Positions 42,055-52,724 of a stretch of 64,000 nucleotides of DNA are shown piece after piece. The notes under the pieces were generated by a model that was not told where the DNA came from, ran no database searches, and worked only from the letters and a program-made list of their open reading frames with translations. Every line of letters starts with the position of its first letter. The stretch's first letter is position 1. The stretch is from contig NZ_FOSH01000002.1 of the NCBI RefSeq assembly GCF_900114205.1, positions 1 to 64,000 of the forward strand, given 5' to 3'. The translations under genes and the position numbers were made by a program. Origin of the DNA: Methylophaga sulfidovorans (lineage in GTDB: Bacteria; Pseudomonadota; Gammaproteobacteria; Nitrosococcales; Methylophagaceae).

Positions 42055-42939
42055 TCAGGCAGGAAAAACGCCTGTTGAAATGTAACGATCACCACGGTCA
42101 CAGACAATACTGACAATCACAGCATTTTCTACCTGCTCAGAGACTTTCATTGCTGCAGCTAAGGCCCCACCGGATGACACACCAGCAAAAATACCTTCCT
42201 CAGCGGCCAGTCGTCGCATCATGGTTTCCGCCTCATCCTGTGTCACATCTAATGTCATATCAATGCGTTCTGGTTCGAAAATCTCAGGTAAATACGCCTC
42301 GGGCCAACGACGAATTCCTGGAATACTCGCACCTTCAGCCGGCTGCACACCAACAACCTGAATCTCAGGGTTTTGTTCTTTTAAATACCGCGATGTGCCC
42401 ATAATCGTACCGGTAGTGCCCATTGAGCTGACAAAATGGGTAATTTCACCTGCTGTATCAGTCCAAATTTCGGGCCCCGTTGTTTCATAATGAGCCAGTG
42501 GATTATCAAAGTTACCAAACTGATTCAGTACCTTGCCTTTGCCTTCTTTCTGCATCTGTAAGGCTAAATCTCTGGCAGACTCCATACCCTCGGTCAAAAT
42601 AAGTTCGGCACCATAAGCTTTCATGGAAGCACGACGCTCGGCGCTACTATTTTCCGGCATAATCAGAATCATCCGATAACCTAATATAGCCGTCACCATC
42701 GCCAGTGCAATACCGGTATTGCCACTGGTCGCTTCAATTAAAGTATCACCAGGAGTGATATCACCACGTAGCTGAGCTTGCTGAATCATACTTGCCACAG
42801 GCCGATCTTTGACTGACCCTGCAGGATTGTTACCTTCCAGTTTCACCAGAATAGTATTACTCGACTTGCCGGGAATACGCTGTAATCTGACTAACGGTGT
42901 ATGGCCGATAAAGGCTTCAATGGTCGGGTAAGATTTCAT
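42055..42939 (-). CDS. cysM: Cysteine synthase B (O-acetylserine sulfhydrylase)
   Basis: 294 residues from the ATG at 42939, which shares one base with the acpS stop (TGATG); GGAAG is eight bases upstream. PLP enzyme: Lys in KLEGNNPAGSVKDRPVASMI (Schiff-base Lys of SVKDR), TSGNTGIALAM, and VSSMGTTGTIMG for the phosphate cup. It makes cysteine from O-acetylserine and sulfide or thiosulfate. Length and motifs favour CysM over CysK. Confidence 0.95.
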   Translation of the reverse strand: MKSYPTIEAFIGHTPLVRLQRIPGKSSNTILVKLEGNNPAGSVKDRPVASMIQQAQLRGDITPGDTLIEATSGNTGIALAMVTAILGYRMILIMPENSSAERRASMKAYGAELILTEGMESARDLALQMQKEGKGKVLNQFGNFDNPLAHYETTGPEIWTDTAGEITHFVSSMGTTGTIMGTSRYLKEQNPEIQVVGVQPAEGASIPGIRRWPEAYLPEIFEPERIDMTLDVTQDEAETMMRRLAAEEGIFAGVSSGGALAAAMKVSEQVENAVIVSIVCDRGDRYISTGVFPA

Positions 42940-43322
42940 CAATTTGCTTCCATTAACACAACATAAGCAATCGCATACTCATGATCATCACTCAGGCTTA
43001 ACATGGCCTTATCTATCTGCATTTTCTGTTTCAGTTCAAGTCCCACTTTCTCAAACTGTAATTCTGGCTTGCCAAGTGAATTATTTTTGACACTGATATG
43101 ACGCAGGCTTAAACCATCACGAAAACCTGTTCCCATCGCTTTAGCTGCCGCTTCTTTTGCTGCAAAACGTTTTGCTAAAAAATTAGCCGGTTTAAGTTGT
43201 AATCTGAACTCGCTGAACTCAGTATCACTAAGTATTCTTTCAGCAAATTTATCACCATGTTTATCGAGTAAGGCCTGCATTCGGGGAATATGAACCAGAT
43301 CTGTGCCAATGCCGATAATCAT
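42939..43322 (-). CDS. acpS: Holo-[acyl carrier protein] synthase
   Basis: A 127-residue protein with [12 protein letters not shown] near the start (magnesium Asp) and [15 protein letters not shown], the AcpS signature with the metal-binding Glu. It transfers the 4'-phosphopantetheine arm from CoA to acyl carrier protein. Its start overlaps the pdxJ stop by four bases, the standard pdxJ-acpS arrangement. Confidence 0.96.
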   Translation of the reverse strand: MIIGIGTDLVHIPRMQALLDKHGDKFAERILSDTEFSEFRLQLKPANFLAKRFAAKEAAAKAMGTGFRDGLSLRHISVKNNSLGKPELQFEKVGLELKQKMQIDKAMLSLSDDHEYAIAYVVLMEAN

Positions 43323-44050
43323 CCCCGGCGCGCGTCCTGCATCAACTGCTTCATCTCGCGAACGGCCGCCTGAAAACCAGTAAAAACAGAACGAGCCACT
43401 ATGGCATGACCGATATTTAATTCCACCAGTTCAGGTATGGCCGCGATTTTCTGTGTATTGTGGTAATGCAGACCATGCCCTGCATTGACCTGTAACCCTC
43501 TTTTATGCGCTTGTTTTGCTGCTTCCGCAATAATGGCTAACTCTTGCTCTGCTTCTGCATCCGTCTCAGCTTCGGCATAACGGCCCGTGTGCAGTTCTAC
43601 GATAGGTACACCACAGGCAACAGCAGCTTCGATTTGACTTAAATCAGGATCGATAAATAAAGAAACACGCACATTTGCAGCGGCTAAACGCTGACATGCT
43701 TCCTGCATACGAGATAATTGTCCCGCAACATCCAAGCCACCTTCGGTAGTCAGCTCTTCACGTTTTTCAGGCACCAGGCAGCAATCTGCAGGGCGATATT
43801 TTTCAGCCATTGCCAGCATTTCTTCAGTGACTGCCATTTCCAGGTTCATTTTTGTCTGCAGGATATCACTTAACATGGCGACATCACGTTTCTGAATGTG
43901 TCGACGATCTTCACGCAAATGCAATGTGATGCTGTCTGCACCAGCTTGCTCTGCTTCAATTGCTGCCTGTATCGGATCAGGATAACGTGTGCCACGAGCC
44001 TGACGAAGTGTTGCAATATGATCGATGTTGACACCTAGATAAATAGACAT
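43319..44050 (-). CDS. pdxJ: Pyridoxine 5'-phosphate synthase
   Basis: A 243-residue TIM-barrel protein with [22 protein letters not shown] (catalytic His), [17 protein letters not shown], and [10 protein letters not shown] near the end. It condenses 1-deoxy-xylulose 5-phosphate with 3-amino-2-oxopropyl phosphate to form pyridoxine phosphate, the precursor of PLP used by CysM two genes later. It is 12 bases after recO. Confidence 0.97.
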   Translation of the reverse strand: MSIYLGVNIDHIATLRQARGTRYPDPIQAAIEAEQAGADSITLHLREDRRHIQKRDVAMLSDILQTKMNLEMAVTEEMLAMAEKYRPADCCLVPEKREELTTEGGLDVAGQLSRMQEACQRLAAANVRVSLFIDPDLSQIEAAVACGVPIVELHTGRYAEAETDAEAEQELAIIAEAAKQAHKRGLQVNAGHGLHYHNTQKIAAIPELVELNIGHAIVARSVFTGFQAAVREMKQLMQDARRG

Positions 44051-44062
44051 GAATCTCCAAAC

Positions 44063-44776
44063 TCAGTTTGTTTTTGTATTAAATTGATTAAGACCAGCAA
44101 ATAACTGACGACTGTGTAGTGGCCGTCCGCCCAGATAATAATTTATCACCGACCGCATCATATGTTTGATTTCTTTCAGGCTAAGCTCATCAAACCCTGT
44201 TTCTTGTTCGAGGTGACGCAGACTTCGTCCTGATACCGTATTCTGCAAACGTTGACCAAATACGCGATGAGGACCGCTGTCAGGATGGTAGATATAAATA
44301 CCATCATCTTCAATGCCTTCTCCCGACTCTACATCCACAGTTAATGCCAAGCCATAGCCCAAGTGACTAAGCAACGCTTTTTCAAATAAACGTAGTGTAA
44401 TCTGCTCATTATTATTTTGCTGGAGCGAAGATAAAGCCTGGCGATAGGCATCAAAAATGTCTGGCTCAGCTTCATGAACAGGGAGTAATTTTACCAACAA
44501 CTCATTCATATAGAGCCCGCACAAACTAGCATTGCCAAGCAAACGATAACCCGGCTCATCTTTTTCTATCTGGCTTAACGTAACTAAGTCACCATGGCCA
44601 TACCAGCTTAACCATAAAGGCTGGAATATCTGTATGGGTGATGAACGTTTCTTTGTTTGCCTGAGACCTCGAGCGACCAGACTCACACGACCATGATCAC
44701 GCGTTAGTGCATCGACCAGAGAACTGGTTTCACGATATGGTCTTTGATGTAGTATAAAGGCAGATGTCAGCTCCAC
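44063..44776 (-). CDS. recO: DNA repair protein RecO
   Basis: A 237-residue protein with an N-terminal OB fold (AFILHQRPYRETSSLVDALTRDHGRVSLVARGLRQTKKR) and a helical C-terminus (AGLYMNELLVKLLP in the form CGLYMNELLVKLL). RecO anneals SSB-coated strands and helps load RecA with RecR. It lies between era and pdxJ, a common order in gammaproteobacteria. Confidence 0.94.
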   Translation of the reverse strand: MELTSAFILHQRPYRETSSLVDALTRDHGRVSLVARGLRQTKKRSSPIQIFQPLWLSWYGHGDLVTLSQIEKDEPGYRLLGNASLCGLYMNELLVKLLPVHEAEPDIFDAYRQALSSLQQNNNEQITLRLFEKALLSHLGYGLALTVDVESGEGIEDDGIYIYHPDSGPHRVFGQRLQNTVSGRSLRHLEQETGFDELSLKEIKHMMRSVINYYLGGRPLHSRQLFAGLNQFNTKTN

Positions 44777-44785
44777 AAGCGATCA

Positions 44786-45691
44786 CTACAAATCGTCGTT
44801 GTAACCCAGATTTCTTAACATACGTTCATTGTCAGACCAGCCTTCACGCACCTTGACCCAAATCTGTAAAAACACTTTACAGCCAAACAGTTGTTCCATT
44901 TCCAGTCGGGCATCCTGACCAATAAGCTTTAATTGTTCGCCTTTTTTGCCGATTACAATCGACTTCTGGCCGCTTCGCTCGACATAAACAACAGCGCCAA
45001 TTCGGAACATGCCCTCTTCTTCCTCAAACTGTTCAATTTCTACAGTGAGTGAATAAGGCAGCTCCTGACCGAGATAACGGAATAATTTTTCACGAACAAT
45101 TTCGCCAGCCAGAAACCGAGAACTGCGATCAGTTAACTGATCTTCATCAAAGATCATTTCGCCTTCCGGCATTAACTTCGCTATTTCCTGCTCCAGCACA
45201 TCTGTATTCATGCCTTTTCGTGCAGAAATAGGCACAACCGCAGCGAAATCATACTGTGGTGCAAGCTGTTGTATTTGTGGTAATAAGTCAGATTTATCTG
45301 ATAATTTATCTGCTTTATTTAACACTAAAATAACTGGCGAACGCGCATCTTGTTGAATGCGTTTTAATACGCGCTGATCGTCTTCGGTCCATTTCAGTCC
45401 TTCCACCACAAACAACACCACATCGACATCATCAATCGAGGCTGCTGCAGCACGGTTCATATAACGATTCATCGCTTTTTTACCATCACTGTGCATGCCC
45501 GGCGTATCGACATAAATGAACTGCCCTTCAGCAGTAGTTTTAATACCCAGGATACGGTGGCGAGTGGTCTGAGGCCGACGTGAGGTAATACACAGTTTTT
45601 GGCCAAGAATACGATTAATCAATGTCGATTTACCGACATTAGGACGACCAATAATGGCTACATAACCGGAACGAAATGGTGTTGAGTTCAT
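44786..45691 (-). CDS. era: GTPase Era, ribosome assembly
   Basis: A 301-residue protein with G1 GRPNVGKSTL near residue 16, G3 DTPGMH, G4 NKAD, and a C-terminal KH RNA-binding domain (~210-300; VIGKKGEQLKLIGQDARLEMEQL). It binds the 3' end of 16S rRNA during small-subunit maturation. It overlaps rnc by four bases. Confidence 0.97.
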   Translation of the reverse strand: MNSTPFRSGYVAIIGRPNVGKSTLINRILGQKLCITSRRPQTTRHRILGIKTTAEGQFIYVDTPGMHSDGKKAMNRYMNRAAAASIDDVDVVLFVVEGLKWTEDDQRVLKRIQQDARSPVILVLNKADKLSDKSDLLPQIQQLAPQYDFAAVVPISARKGMNTDVLEQEIAKLMPEGEMIFDEDQLTDRSSRFLAGEIVREKLFRYLGQELPYSLTVEIEQFEEEEGMFRIGAVVYVERSGQKSIVIGKKGEQLKLIGQDARLEMEQLFGCKVFLQIWVKVREGWSDNERMLRNLGYNDDL

Positions 45692-46371
45692 TGTTTACCT
45701 TCAATTAAGGTTAAGGCACGTTCAGCGGCTTTCTTTTCAGCTTTTCGGTGACTGCTACCCTGAGCAACAACCACCTTATCTAACAAGGTAATCTGGCAAG
45801 AAGCTTCAAATACCGGTTGTTTTTTATCGGTTTTTAACTCTTTCACGCTATACAAAGGTAAGGGCTGCTTACGGCTCTGTAATAATTCTTGTAAACGTGT
45901 TTTGGGATCTTTGACTGTTTCTGTAACATCGATAGCATCTAACCGTTCAGCAAATAATCTTAAAATAAGATCTTTAACCTGGGTCAGGCCACTATCGAGA
46001 TAGAGTGCACCTAATATAGCTTCAACAGCATCAGCCAGAATAGACTCACGTCGAAATCCACCGCTTTTTAACTCACCCGGCCCCAGTATTAATACATCAC
46101 CCAATTTTAACTCACGGCCAAGTTCAGCCAGAGTTTCACCTTTCACTAAAGACGCTCTTAACCGACTTAATTTTCCTTCCTTAACCTGAGGGAAACGGTT
46201 AAATAACTCTTCAGCAATCACAAAGCTGAGGATAGCATCGCCCAGATATTCCAGACGTTCATTATTTTTTGGATCTGCGCTACGGTGCGTTAATGCCTGC
46301 TGTAAAAAGGCGCTATCTTTAAATTCTACTTTTAACTGTTTGCACAGGGCTTTTTGCCGCTGGGTTATCAT
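45688..46371 (-). CDS. rnc: Ribonuclease III
   Basis: A 227-residue protein with the RNase III signature NERLEYLGDAILSFVIAEELF (~38-58), the second acidic cluster ADAVEAILGALYLD (~117), and a C-terminal double-stranded RNA-binding domain (~155-225). It cuts rRNA precursors and structured RNAs. It overlaps the DUF4845 gene by one base and era by four. Confidence 0.97.
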   Translation of the reverse strand: MITQRQKALCKQLKVEFKDSAFLQQALTHRSADPKNNERLEYLGDAILSFVIAEELFNRFPQVKEGKLSRLRASLVKGETLAELGRELKLGDVLILGPGELKSGGFRRESILADAVEAILGALYLDSGLTQVKDLILRLFAERLDAIDVTETVKDPKTRLQELLQSRKQPLPLYSVKELKTDKKQPVFEASCQITLLDKVVVAQGSSHRKAEKKAAERALTLIEGKQ

Positions 46372-46748
46372 TATAGCTTTGGCTCTACATCAATTTCTTT
46401 GTGGAAATGACCCACAAGGTCAATCTGGGCAAAAAACGGTTTTCTGACTTCATAGTCGATGACAATCTTGGTCACATAGCCTGTATTTTTACCACGAAAC
46501 ACTTCAACATCATCGCGTTTTACACTACTGATATAACCAATATTAAAACGCTTGGAAAGCAAGGTTTGCACTTCATTTTTAGATAAGTTGTTATTACGCA
46601 GCTCAGTTTTCATATCATCCATAATCTGTACCACACCGTAATACTCCTGATACATCGGCACCAAACGAATCGCTAATGTGACAAAAAAAGCGATCAAGGC
46701 CAGGACAATGACCCAACCGATTAACGTCATACCTCGTTGGTGTTTCAT
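46371..46748 (-). CDS. DUF4845 small membrane protein
   Basis: 125 residues from the ATG at 46748, which follows AAGGAG at good spacing; the longer frame starting at a TTG upstream is not supported. MKHQRGMTLIGWVIVLALIAFFVTLAIRL is one N-terminal membrane helix with a pilin-like look (GMTLIGW). The rest is a small periplasmic domain. Genes of this family lie between lepB and rnc in many gammaproteobacteria; function unknown. Confidence 0.85.
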   Translation of the reverse strand: MKHQRGMTLIGWVIVLALIAFFVTLAIRLVPMYQEYYGVVQIMDDMKTELRNNNLSKNEVQTLLSKRFNIGYISSVKRDDVEVFRGKNTGYVTKIVIDYEVRKPFFAQIDLVGHFHKEIDVEPKL

Positions 46749-46758
46749 CACAATCTCC

Positions 46759-47535
46759 TTATTCAATCGATTTACCTAAACGATTCCAGACAATACCACC
46801 TTCATTCCAGTCCCAACTCATCCAGATCAGAAACGCTTTACCGACCAGATTTTCTTCTGGGACAGTACCCCAGTAACGGCTGTCATTACTGTTATCTCGG
46901 TTATCACCCATCACAAAATAGTGTCCTTCAGGTACCACCGTTTCACCTTCTACGCGTTTAATACCCGGTTCAACAAGTATTAAATGTTTATGTTCACCTA
47001 ATTGCTCAGAGCGTAATTCTGATCCTGGAGCAGCAATATTGATCATGCTTTCCGGCTTTTCAAGCGGCTCTTGTGCTACAGGTTTACCGTTAATATAGAT
47101 CGTTTTATTGAAATAGCCGACTTTATCGCCAGGCAAACCTACAACCCGTTTGATGTAGTCAACATCTGGATCGTCTTTATGTTTTTTTACCGGATAACGA
47201 AACACCACAACATCACCGCGTTGTGGCTCACCCGTATCGAAAATTTTTGTATTAAGCACTGGCAGACGAATGCCATACGAGAATTTATTCACCAGAATGA
47301 AGTCACCGATATGCAGCGTTGGCACCATTGATGATGATGGAATCCGGAAAGGCTCTGCAACAAATGAACGAATCACCAACACCAATAATATAATTGGAAA
47401 GAAAGAGCGTGCGTATTCCACCACGACAGGTTCTTTTGCATTATTATCACGACGTGGAGCCCAAAACAGCTTGTCGATTAACCAAATCAAGCCAGTGATG
47501 GCTACCAGTAAAACCATGATTGCGGGAAAACTCAC
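46759..47535 (-). CDS. lepB: Signal peptidase I
   Basis: A 258-residue protein starting at GTG (47535) after AGGTAGGAG. Two N-terminal membrane segments (~5-22 and ~47-66), the catalytic Ser in IPSSSMVPTLHIGDFILVNKF (~90), and the catalytic Lys in DVDYIKRVVGLPGD, followed by VMGDNRDNSNDSRYWG. It removes signal peptides in the periplasm. It follows lepA by 20 bases. Confidence 0.97.
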   Translation of the reverse strand: MSFPAIMVLLVAITGLIWLIDKLFWAPRRDNNAKEPVVVEYARSFFPIILLVLVIRSFVAEPFRIPSSSMVPTLHIGDFILVNKFSYGIRLPVLNTKIFDTGEPQRGDVVVFRYPVKKHKDDPDVDYIKRVVGLPGDKVGYFNKTIYINGKPVAQEPLEKPESMINIAAPGSELRSEQLGEHKHLILVEPGIKRVEGETVVPEGHYFVMGDNRDNSNDSRYWGTVPEENLVGKAFLIWMSWDWNEGGIVWNRLGKSIE

Positions 47536-47555
47536 TGTTTAACGCTCCTACCTGT

Positions 47556-49352
47556 TTATGAATTTTTTGACAGTTGTAAAACAGCAAGGAAAGCTTCTTG
47601 TGGAACATCCACCTTGCCGACAGATTTCATCCGTTTTTTACCTGCTTTTTGTTTTTCTAATAATTTACGTTTCCGAGAAACGTCACCACCGTAACATTTT
47701 GCCAACACATTCTTACGCATCGCTTTGACTGTGGAGCGCGCAATAATATGACCACCAATCGCTGCCTGAATCGCAATATCAAACATTTGACGAGGGATAA
47801 GCTCTTTCATTTTTTCCACTAACAACCTACCGCGACTGACACTAGTATCTTTATGCACAATCAGTGATAAAGCATCAACACGCTCACCATTAATCATGAT
47901 ATCCAGCTTAACCAGATTGGCAGGTTCAAATCTGACAAAGTGGTAATCGAGTGAGGCATAACCACGACTGACAGATTTCACACGATCGAAGAAATCAATG
48001 ACCACTTCATTCATCGGAAGTTCATAGGTCAATGCCACTTGCTTACCCATGTACTGCATGTTCTTCTGCACACCGCGTTTTTCAACACACAATGTAATAA
48101 CCGCACCAAGATGATCTTGTGGAACAAGAATGTCAGCACGGACTATTGGTTCACGAATTTCTTCAATCGTACCGATATCTGGCAGTGATGATGGGTTTTC
48201 AACACGAACGACTTCACCATTTTTCTTCAAGACTTCAAACACCACTGTCGGTGCAGTAGTAATCAAGTCAAGATCGTATTCACGCTCCAGCCGCTCTTGG
48301 ATGATTTCCATATGCAGAAGACCAAGGAAACCGCAACGGAAACCGAACCCTAAAGCTTGTGAACTTTCTGGTTCAAAAAATAATGAGGCATCATTTAAAC
48401 GCAGTTTAGATAAGGCTTCACGGAAATTTTCATAGTCATCACTGCTGACAGGGAAAATACCGGCATAAACCTGCGGCGTTACTTCTTTGAAACCCGGCAA
48501 CATTTTATCGGCGCCATGATGTGCATGGGTCAATGTGTCACCTACCGGTGCGCCATCAATTTCTTTCACACCTGAAATGACGTAGCCTACATCACCACAA
48601 TCCAGCACATCACATGGTGTACGTTTAGGTGTAAATGTGCCGACTTGATCAACCTGATATTCATGTCCGGTCGACATGACTTTGATTTTATCTTTGGTTT
48701 TCAGCGAGCCATCAACAATACGCACTAAGGAGATGACACCCACATAACTATCAAACCAGGAATCAATAATCAGCGCTTTTAATGGGCCATCTGGATTACC
48801 TTTAGGTGCAGGGACTTTGGCTACCAGCTCTTCCAGCACATCTTCGATACCAATGCCTGTTTTAGCACTACAACGTACTGCATCCATGGCATCAACACCG
48901 ATGATATCTTCAATTTCTTGAGCAACACGTTCAGGTTCAGCCGAAGGTAAATCAATTTTATTCAACACGGGTAAAACTTCTAAACCCAGTTCGATCGCTG
49001 TGTAACAGTTAGCGACACTCTGTGCTTCAACACCTTGAGCTGCATCAACAACTAAAAGCGCGCCTTCACAAGCAGCTAGCGAACGAGATACTTCATAAGA
49101 AAAGTCAACATGGCCTGGCGTGTCGATAAAATTAAGCTGGTAAGTTTCACCGTCACGCGCCTTGTATTCCAGAGAGACACTCTGTGCTTTGATGGTAATG
49201 CCACGCTCGCGCTCGATATCCATAGAGTCGAGTACTTGTTGTGACATTTCCCGCGCAGTCAGACCACCACAAATTTGGATAAAGCGATCAGCAATAGTGG
49301 ATTTACCATGGTCAATATGGGCGATGATAGAAAAGTTACGTATATTCTTCAT
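47556..49352 (-). CDS. lepA: Elongation factor 4 (LepA)
   Basis: A 598-residue translational GTPase: G1 AHIDHGKST near residue 10, DTPGHVDF, and NKIDLP. The LepA-specific C-terminal domain ([33 protein letters not shown]) lies at 545-595. It acts on ribosomes in translation initiation/elongation stress. It heads the lepA-lepB-DUF4845-rnc-era-recO-pdxJ-acpS block. The 292-base region up to the MATE gene has no gene and only AT-rich promoter-like sequence. Confidence 0.97.
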   Translation of the reverse strand: MKNIRNFSIIAHIDHGKSTIADRFIQICGGLTAREMSQQVLDSMDIERERGITIKAQSVSLEYKARDGETYQLNFIDTPGHVDFSYEVSRSLAACEGALLVVDAAQGVEAQSVANCYTAIELGLEVLPVLNKIDLPSAEPERVAQEIEDIIGVDAMDAVRCSAKTGIGIEDVLEELVAKVPAPKGNPDGPLKALIIDSWFDSYVGVISLVRIVDGSLKTKDKIKVMSTGHEYQVDQVGTFTPKRTPCDVLDCGDVGYVISGVKEIDGAPVGDTLTHAHHGADKMLPGFKEVTPQVYAGIFPVSSDDYENFREALSKLRLNDASLFFEPESSQALGFGFRCGFLGLLHMEIIQERLEREYDLDLITTAPTVVFEVLKKNGEVVRVENPSSLPDIGTIEEIREPIVRADILVPQDHLGAVITLCVEKRGVQKNMQYMGKQVALTYELPMNEVVIDFFDRVKSVSRGYASLDYHFVRFEPANLVKLDIMINGERVDALSLIVHKDTSVSRGRLLVEKMKELIPRQMFDIAIQAAIGGHIIARSTVKAMRKNVLAKCYGGDVSRKRKLLEKQKAGKKRMKSVGKVDVPQEAFLAVLQLSKNS

Positions 49353-49644
49353 TTAGTTACATTTTCATTAGTGACGTCGGTGGCCATTCCGAACAGTTAA
49401 CATAGATTTTGCATGACATGCATTGTTCCCGCTGGCAGATGATATTGGCCTTTGAGTCACGCGCTCAGCAAATGACTGGATATTATACGCATTTCACTGT
49501 CACAAAACGATAATCTAGCTTGTCTATAGATAAAACGTGACATATGACAAACACTCTGACACTCTGTCACCGGTCTTAGATACGAATTAATCTCAACAAG
49601 GCTTTCTCACTAGAAAAAAAGAACTTTTGTGGATAACAATCATC

Positions 49645-50988
49645 ATGGATAACGCTGTCCTGTCCGGCCCGATCATTCCTACCTTTTTACGCTTTGCCAT
49701 TCCTTCCATTCTGGGCTTATTAGCCATCACCACGGCCAGCATTGTGGATGGTATTTTTGTGGGTCAATTCGTCAGTGCAGAAGGTTTGGCAGCCATTAAT
49801 TTACTTATTCCTTATCTATCATTGATATTTGGTCTGGCTCTGATGTTATCGATAGGTGGTGCCGTTCGAGCGGGTTATTACTTCGGACAAAAACAGTTTG
49901 ATGCCGCGTCAGATGTGTTCAGCCAATGTCTTATCACCATTATTGTGATTGGTTTGAGCTTTATGCTGCTTTCCTGGATATTTGCAGAGAATATTTTGTT
50001 TTTCCTCGGTACACCCGATTCGATACTGCCTTTAATATTGCCTTATTTTTACATCATCAATGCTGTATTAGTGGTTCAAATATCGACCATGGTGATGTAT
50101 TACTTTATTCGTCAGGATAATGCCCAAACCCTGGCTTCTTCTGCATTGATCAGTGGCGCTATCATCAACATTGTTCTAGATGCACTATTTATTATCGTAT
50201 TTGACTGGGGACTTAAAGGTGCAGCAGTAGCCACAGCCATTGCCCAAACTATTCAGCTAATAATGCTGGGGCGCTACTTTTTACGAACACAGAAAAAGCT
50301 ATCTTTTTCATTAATTCAACACCACTGGTCTGAAATCAAGCCAGCAATGTTTAATGGCGGCTCCGAGTTTATCAACGAAATATCAGGAGGCCTGGTTATT
50401 TTAGTGCTGAACTGGCTATTAGTACGCCGGCTCGATGTTGAAGGCATCGCTGCATTTGCCGTTATCAATTATCTGATTTTTATCAGCTTGATGTTGTATT
50501 ACGGTATTTCAGATGCACTACACCTGGTCGTCAGTCAAAATCATGGTGCAAAGAATGTACAGCGTATCCGTCAATTTTTGCTTACCGCCCTGAGCTGTAT
50601 TTTGTTTATCAGTATCAGTCTGACGCTTTGTTTAGTCTTTTTCCCCGAACAAATCAGCAGATTGTTTTTAGATAAAACAGCAGAAAATACTTTGCAGTTG
50701 TCCAAACAATTTATTGCTTTGTTATGGCCATTATTTCTGATTAATGGTGTTAACGTCATTATGTCTATTTACCTAACAGCCATCCAAAAACCTATTCCAT
50801 CAATGGTTATTGCCTTATCCAGAGGTTTATTTTTGCCGATCCTGCTATTACTGATTTTATCCTGGTTATTACCTGAGCCTAAGTTTCTGATCGCTTTACC
50901 GCTTTCAGAGTGGCTGACCTTTATCATTGCCATTATTCTATTCAGCATCTATCGGCCAAGTAAACAAACTCAGCCTTCAGTTATTTAA
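49645..50988 (+). CDS. MATE family multidrug/metabolite exporter
   Basis: About 447 residues from the ATG at 49645. An in-frame ATG at 49627 adds six residues, and neither has a clear ribosome site. About twelve membrane helices with MATE-type stretches (PSILGLLAITTASIVDGIFVGQFVSAEGLAAINLLIPY; GLKGAAVATAIAQ). Such proteins export cationic drugs or metabolites using Na+ or H+. The substrate cannot be inferred from sequence or from its isolated position. Confidence 0.88.
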   Translation: MDNAVLSGPIIPTFLRFAIPSILGLLAITTASIVDGIFVGQFVSAEGLAAINLLIPYLSLIFGLALMLSIGGAVRAGYYFGQKQFDAASDVFSQCLITIIVIGLSFMLLSWIFAENILFFLGTPDSILPLILPYFYIINAVLVVQISTMVMYYFIRQDNAQTLASSALISGAIINIVLDALFIIVFDWGLKGAAVATAIAQTIQLIMLGRYFLRTQKKLSFSLIQHHWSEIKPAMFNGGSEFINEISGGLVILVLNWLLVRRLDVEGIAAFAVINYLIFISLMLYYGISDALHLVVSQNHGAKNVQRIRQFLLTALSCILFISISLTLCLVFFPEQISRLFLDKTAENTLQLSKQFIALLWPLFLINGVNVIMSIYLTAIQKPIPSMVIALSRGLFLPILLLLILSWLLPEPKFLIALPLSEWLTFIIAIILFSIYRPSKQTQPSVI

Positions 50989-51251
50989 TAGCAATATCTA
51001 TTGCAGCCCATTCAATATCGTCAGAAAACAACACTTCATAACAAAAATGTACCCTGTGCGCTTAGCATAATGACAGTAGTAACTTAGGTTTACCTCAATA
51101 TTCCTAAAACACTGTAACCATCTTTTTCTAACAAACAGACATCGGATAAAATCGAATCTAATGAAGGGCTAATTGTTTTATGAGGCTCTCATCACCGATA
51201 GAAAGTAATGACATATCAGCATTTATTTTAATAGCGGTGATTTAGATAAAA

Positions 51252-51283
51252 AAAGAGCCGTTGATTCTCATCAACGGCTCTTT
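51252..51283. terminator. Terminator after mucD
   Basis: AAAGAGCCGTTGA and TCAACGGCTCTTT, 13 pairs with a short loop, followed on the minus strand by T residues. It closes the rpoE operon. The rest of the 317-base gap (50989-51305) holds no gene that I can support. Confidence 0.9.
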
Positions 51284-51305
51284 AACTTCAGTTGTGTGAG
51301 TTCGA

Positions 51306-52724
51306 TTACTCTTTAATTTCTATCGCTAGGAATTGAGCTGAACCGCCACGTTGTACTAACACTGGAATAGGTTTATTCGCAGGAAGCTTTTTCGCTACCT
51401 CAATAAACTGGTGAGGGTCTTTAATTTCAGTGTTATTCAGACTCAGAATAATATCTCCAGGTCTGATACCTGCCTTAATAGCTGGGCCTTGCTCAACTTT
51501 CATGACCATAACACCACCTTTTTCTACTTCGAACTGCTTACGCTGTTCTGGGGTGATATCAGCCACTTCCATTGATAGACGGTCATCAACAAATCGGCCA
51601 GGTTTGGTGCTGTTGCTAGCCAAGGCTTCATCTTTTGGCAACTCTTCAATCGTTACCTTAAGCGTTTTATGCTTGTTGTTACGCATGACTTCAACATCTA
51701 CTTCTTTACCTACTTTTGTTCTACCAACGATAGGAGGTAAGTCAGAAGATGTCTCTACTTCTTTGCCATCAAAATTAAGAATGACATCGCCCGTTTTAAA
51801 TCCAGCTCGAGCAGCCGGACTGTTATCAACAACACGAGAAATCAGTGCACCACTTGGTTTTGGCAAGCCAAAAGACTCAGCTAATTCACGCGTCACATCT
51901 TGAATAACTACACCTAACCAGCCACGGCTGACATAACCTTGTGATTTAATTTGTTCAACAACGTTCATGACAGTATCAATTGGAATCGCAAACGATACGC
52001 CCATGAATCCGCCGGTACGACTGTAAATCTGTGAGTTTATGCCAATAACTTCACCATCAAGGTTAAATAATGGGCCACCTGAGTTACCCGGATTGATCGC
52101 GACGTCTGTTTGAATGAATGGCACATAACTATCACTTGGCAAGCTACGACCCAGTGCACTGATAATGCCTGCGGTAGCAGAGTAATCAAAGCCGAATGGT
52201 GAGCCGATGGCTAACACCCATTCACCTACTTTGAGATTATCTGAATCACCCAGTTTGACTGTTTTTAGATTTTTAGCATCTACTTTTAACAGAGCGACAT
52301 CACTTCGTTCGTCACTGCCTAAAACTTTAGCTTCTAACTCAGTACGGTCACTGAAACGAACAATAATTTCGTCTGCATCTTTAACTACATGATGATTAGT
52401 CAGAATATAACCATCAGAAGAGATAACAAAACCTGAGCCTAAAGACTCACTTTCGCGGGGAACAGGAGCGCCACCACCTTGTCCTCCAAAAAACTTTTTA
52501 AGGAAATCATCCATGCCTGAACCTTCAGGTAATTCTATACCTGGCGGCAACATAGACGTAGGTGTTTGTTCGGTTTTGTTGTGAGTTCGGATATTGACAA
52601 CAGCATCACCATTATCGGCGACAAGTTCAGTAAAGTCAGGCAATGAACGAGCTTGGACGCTAAAACTCAGCGTTAGCCAAGCAAACAGCATTGTCAACGC
52701 CGCCCAATTTTTGTTTACTCTCAT
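51306..52724 (-). CDS. mucD: Periplasmic serine protease, Do/DegQ family (MucD)
   Basis: A 472-residue protein with a signal peptide (ends SVQARS, ~25). Protease domain with His in TNHHVVKDADE, Asp in RSDVALLKVD and Ser in NPGNSGGPLF. Two PDZ domains (~265-360 and ~370-465). It degrades or refolds misfolded envelope proteins, thereby limiting RseA cleavage. It is last of the sigma-E operon, as in Pseudomonas and relatives, which supports the name mucD. Confidence 0.93.
   Translation of the reverse strand: MRVNKNWAALTMLFAWLTLSFSVQARSLPDFTELVADNGDAVVNIRTHNKTEQTPTSMLPPGIELPEGSGMDDFLKKFFGGQGGGAPVPRESESLGSGFVISSDGYILTNHHVVKDADEIIVRFSDRTELEAKVLGSDERSDVALLKVDAKNLKTVKLGDSDNLKVGEWVLAIGSPFGFDYSATAGIISALGRSLPSDSYVPFIQTDVAINPGNSGGPLFNLDGEVIGINSQIYSRTGGFMGVSFAIPIDTVMNVVEQIKSQGYVSRGWLGVVIQDVTRELAESFGLPKPSGALISRVVDNSPAARAGFKTGDVILNFDGKEVETSSDLPPIVGRTKVGKEVDVEVMRNNKHKTLKVTIEELPKDEALASNSTKPGRFVDDRLSMEVADITPEQRKQFEVEKGGVMVMKVEQGPAIKAGIRPGDIILSLNNTEIKDPHQFIEVAKKLPANKPIPVLVQRGGSAQFLAIEIKE

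Noticed and set aside
51158-51214. Short minus-strand frame (18 codons) followed in another frame by a coding-like stretch
   Set aside because: Could be the remains of a gene, but it is too short and lacks any recognisable motif.
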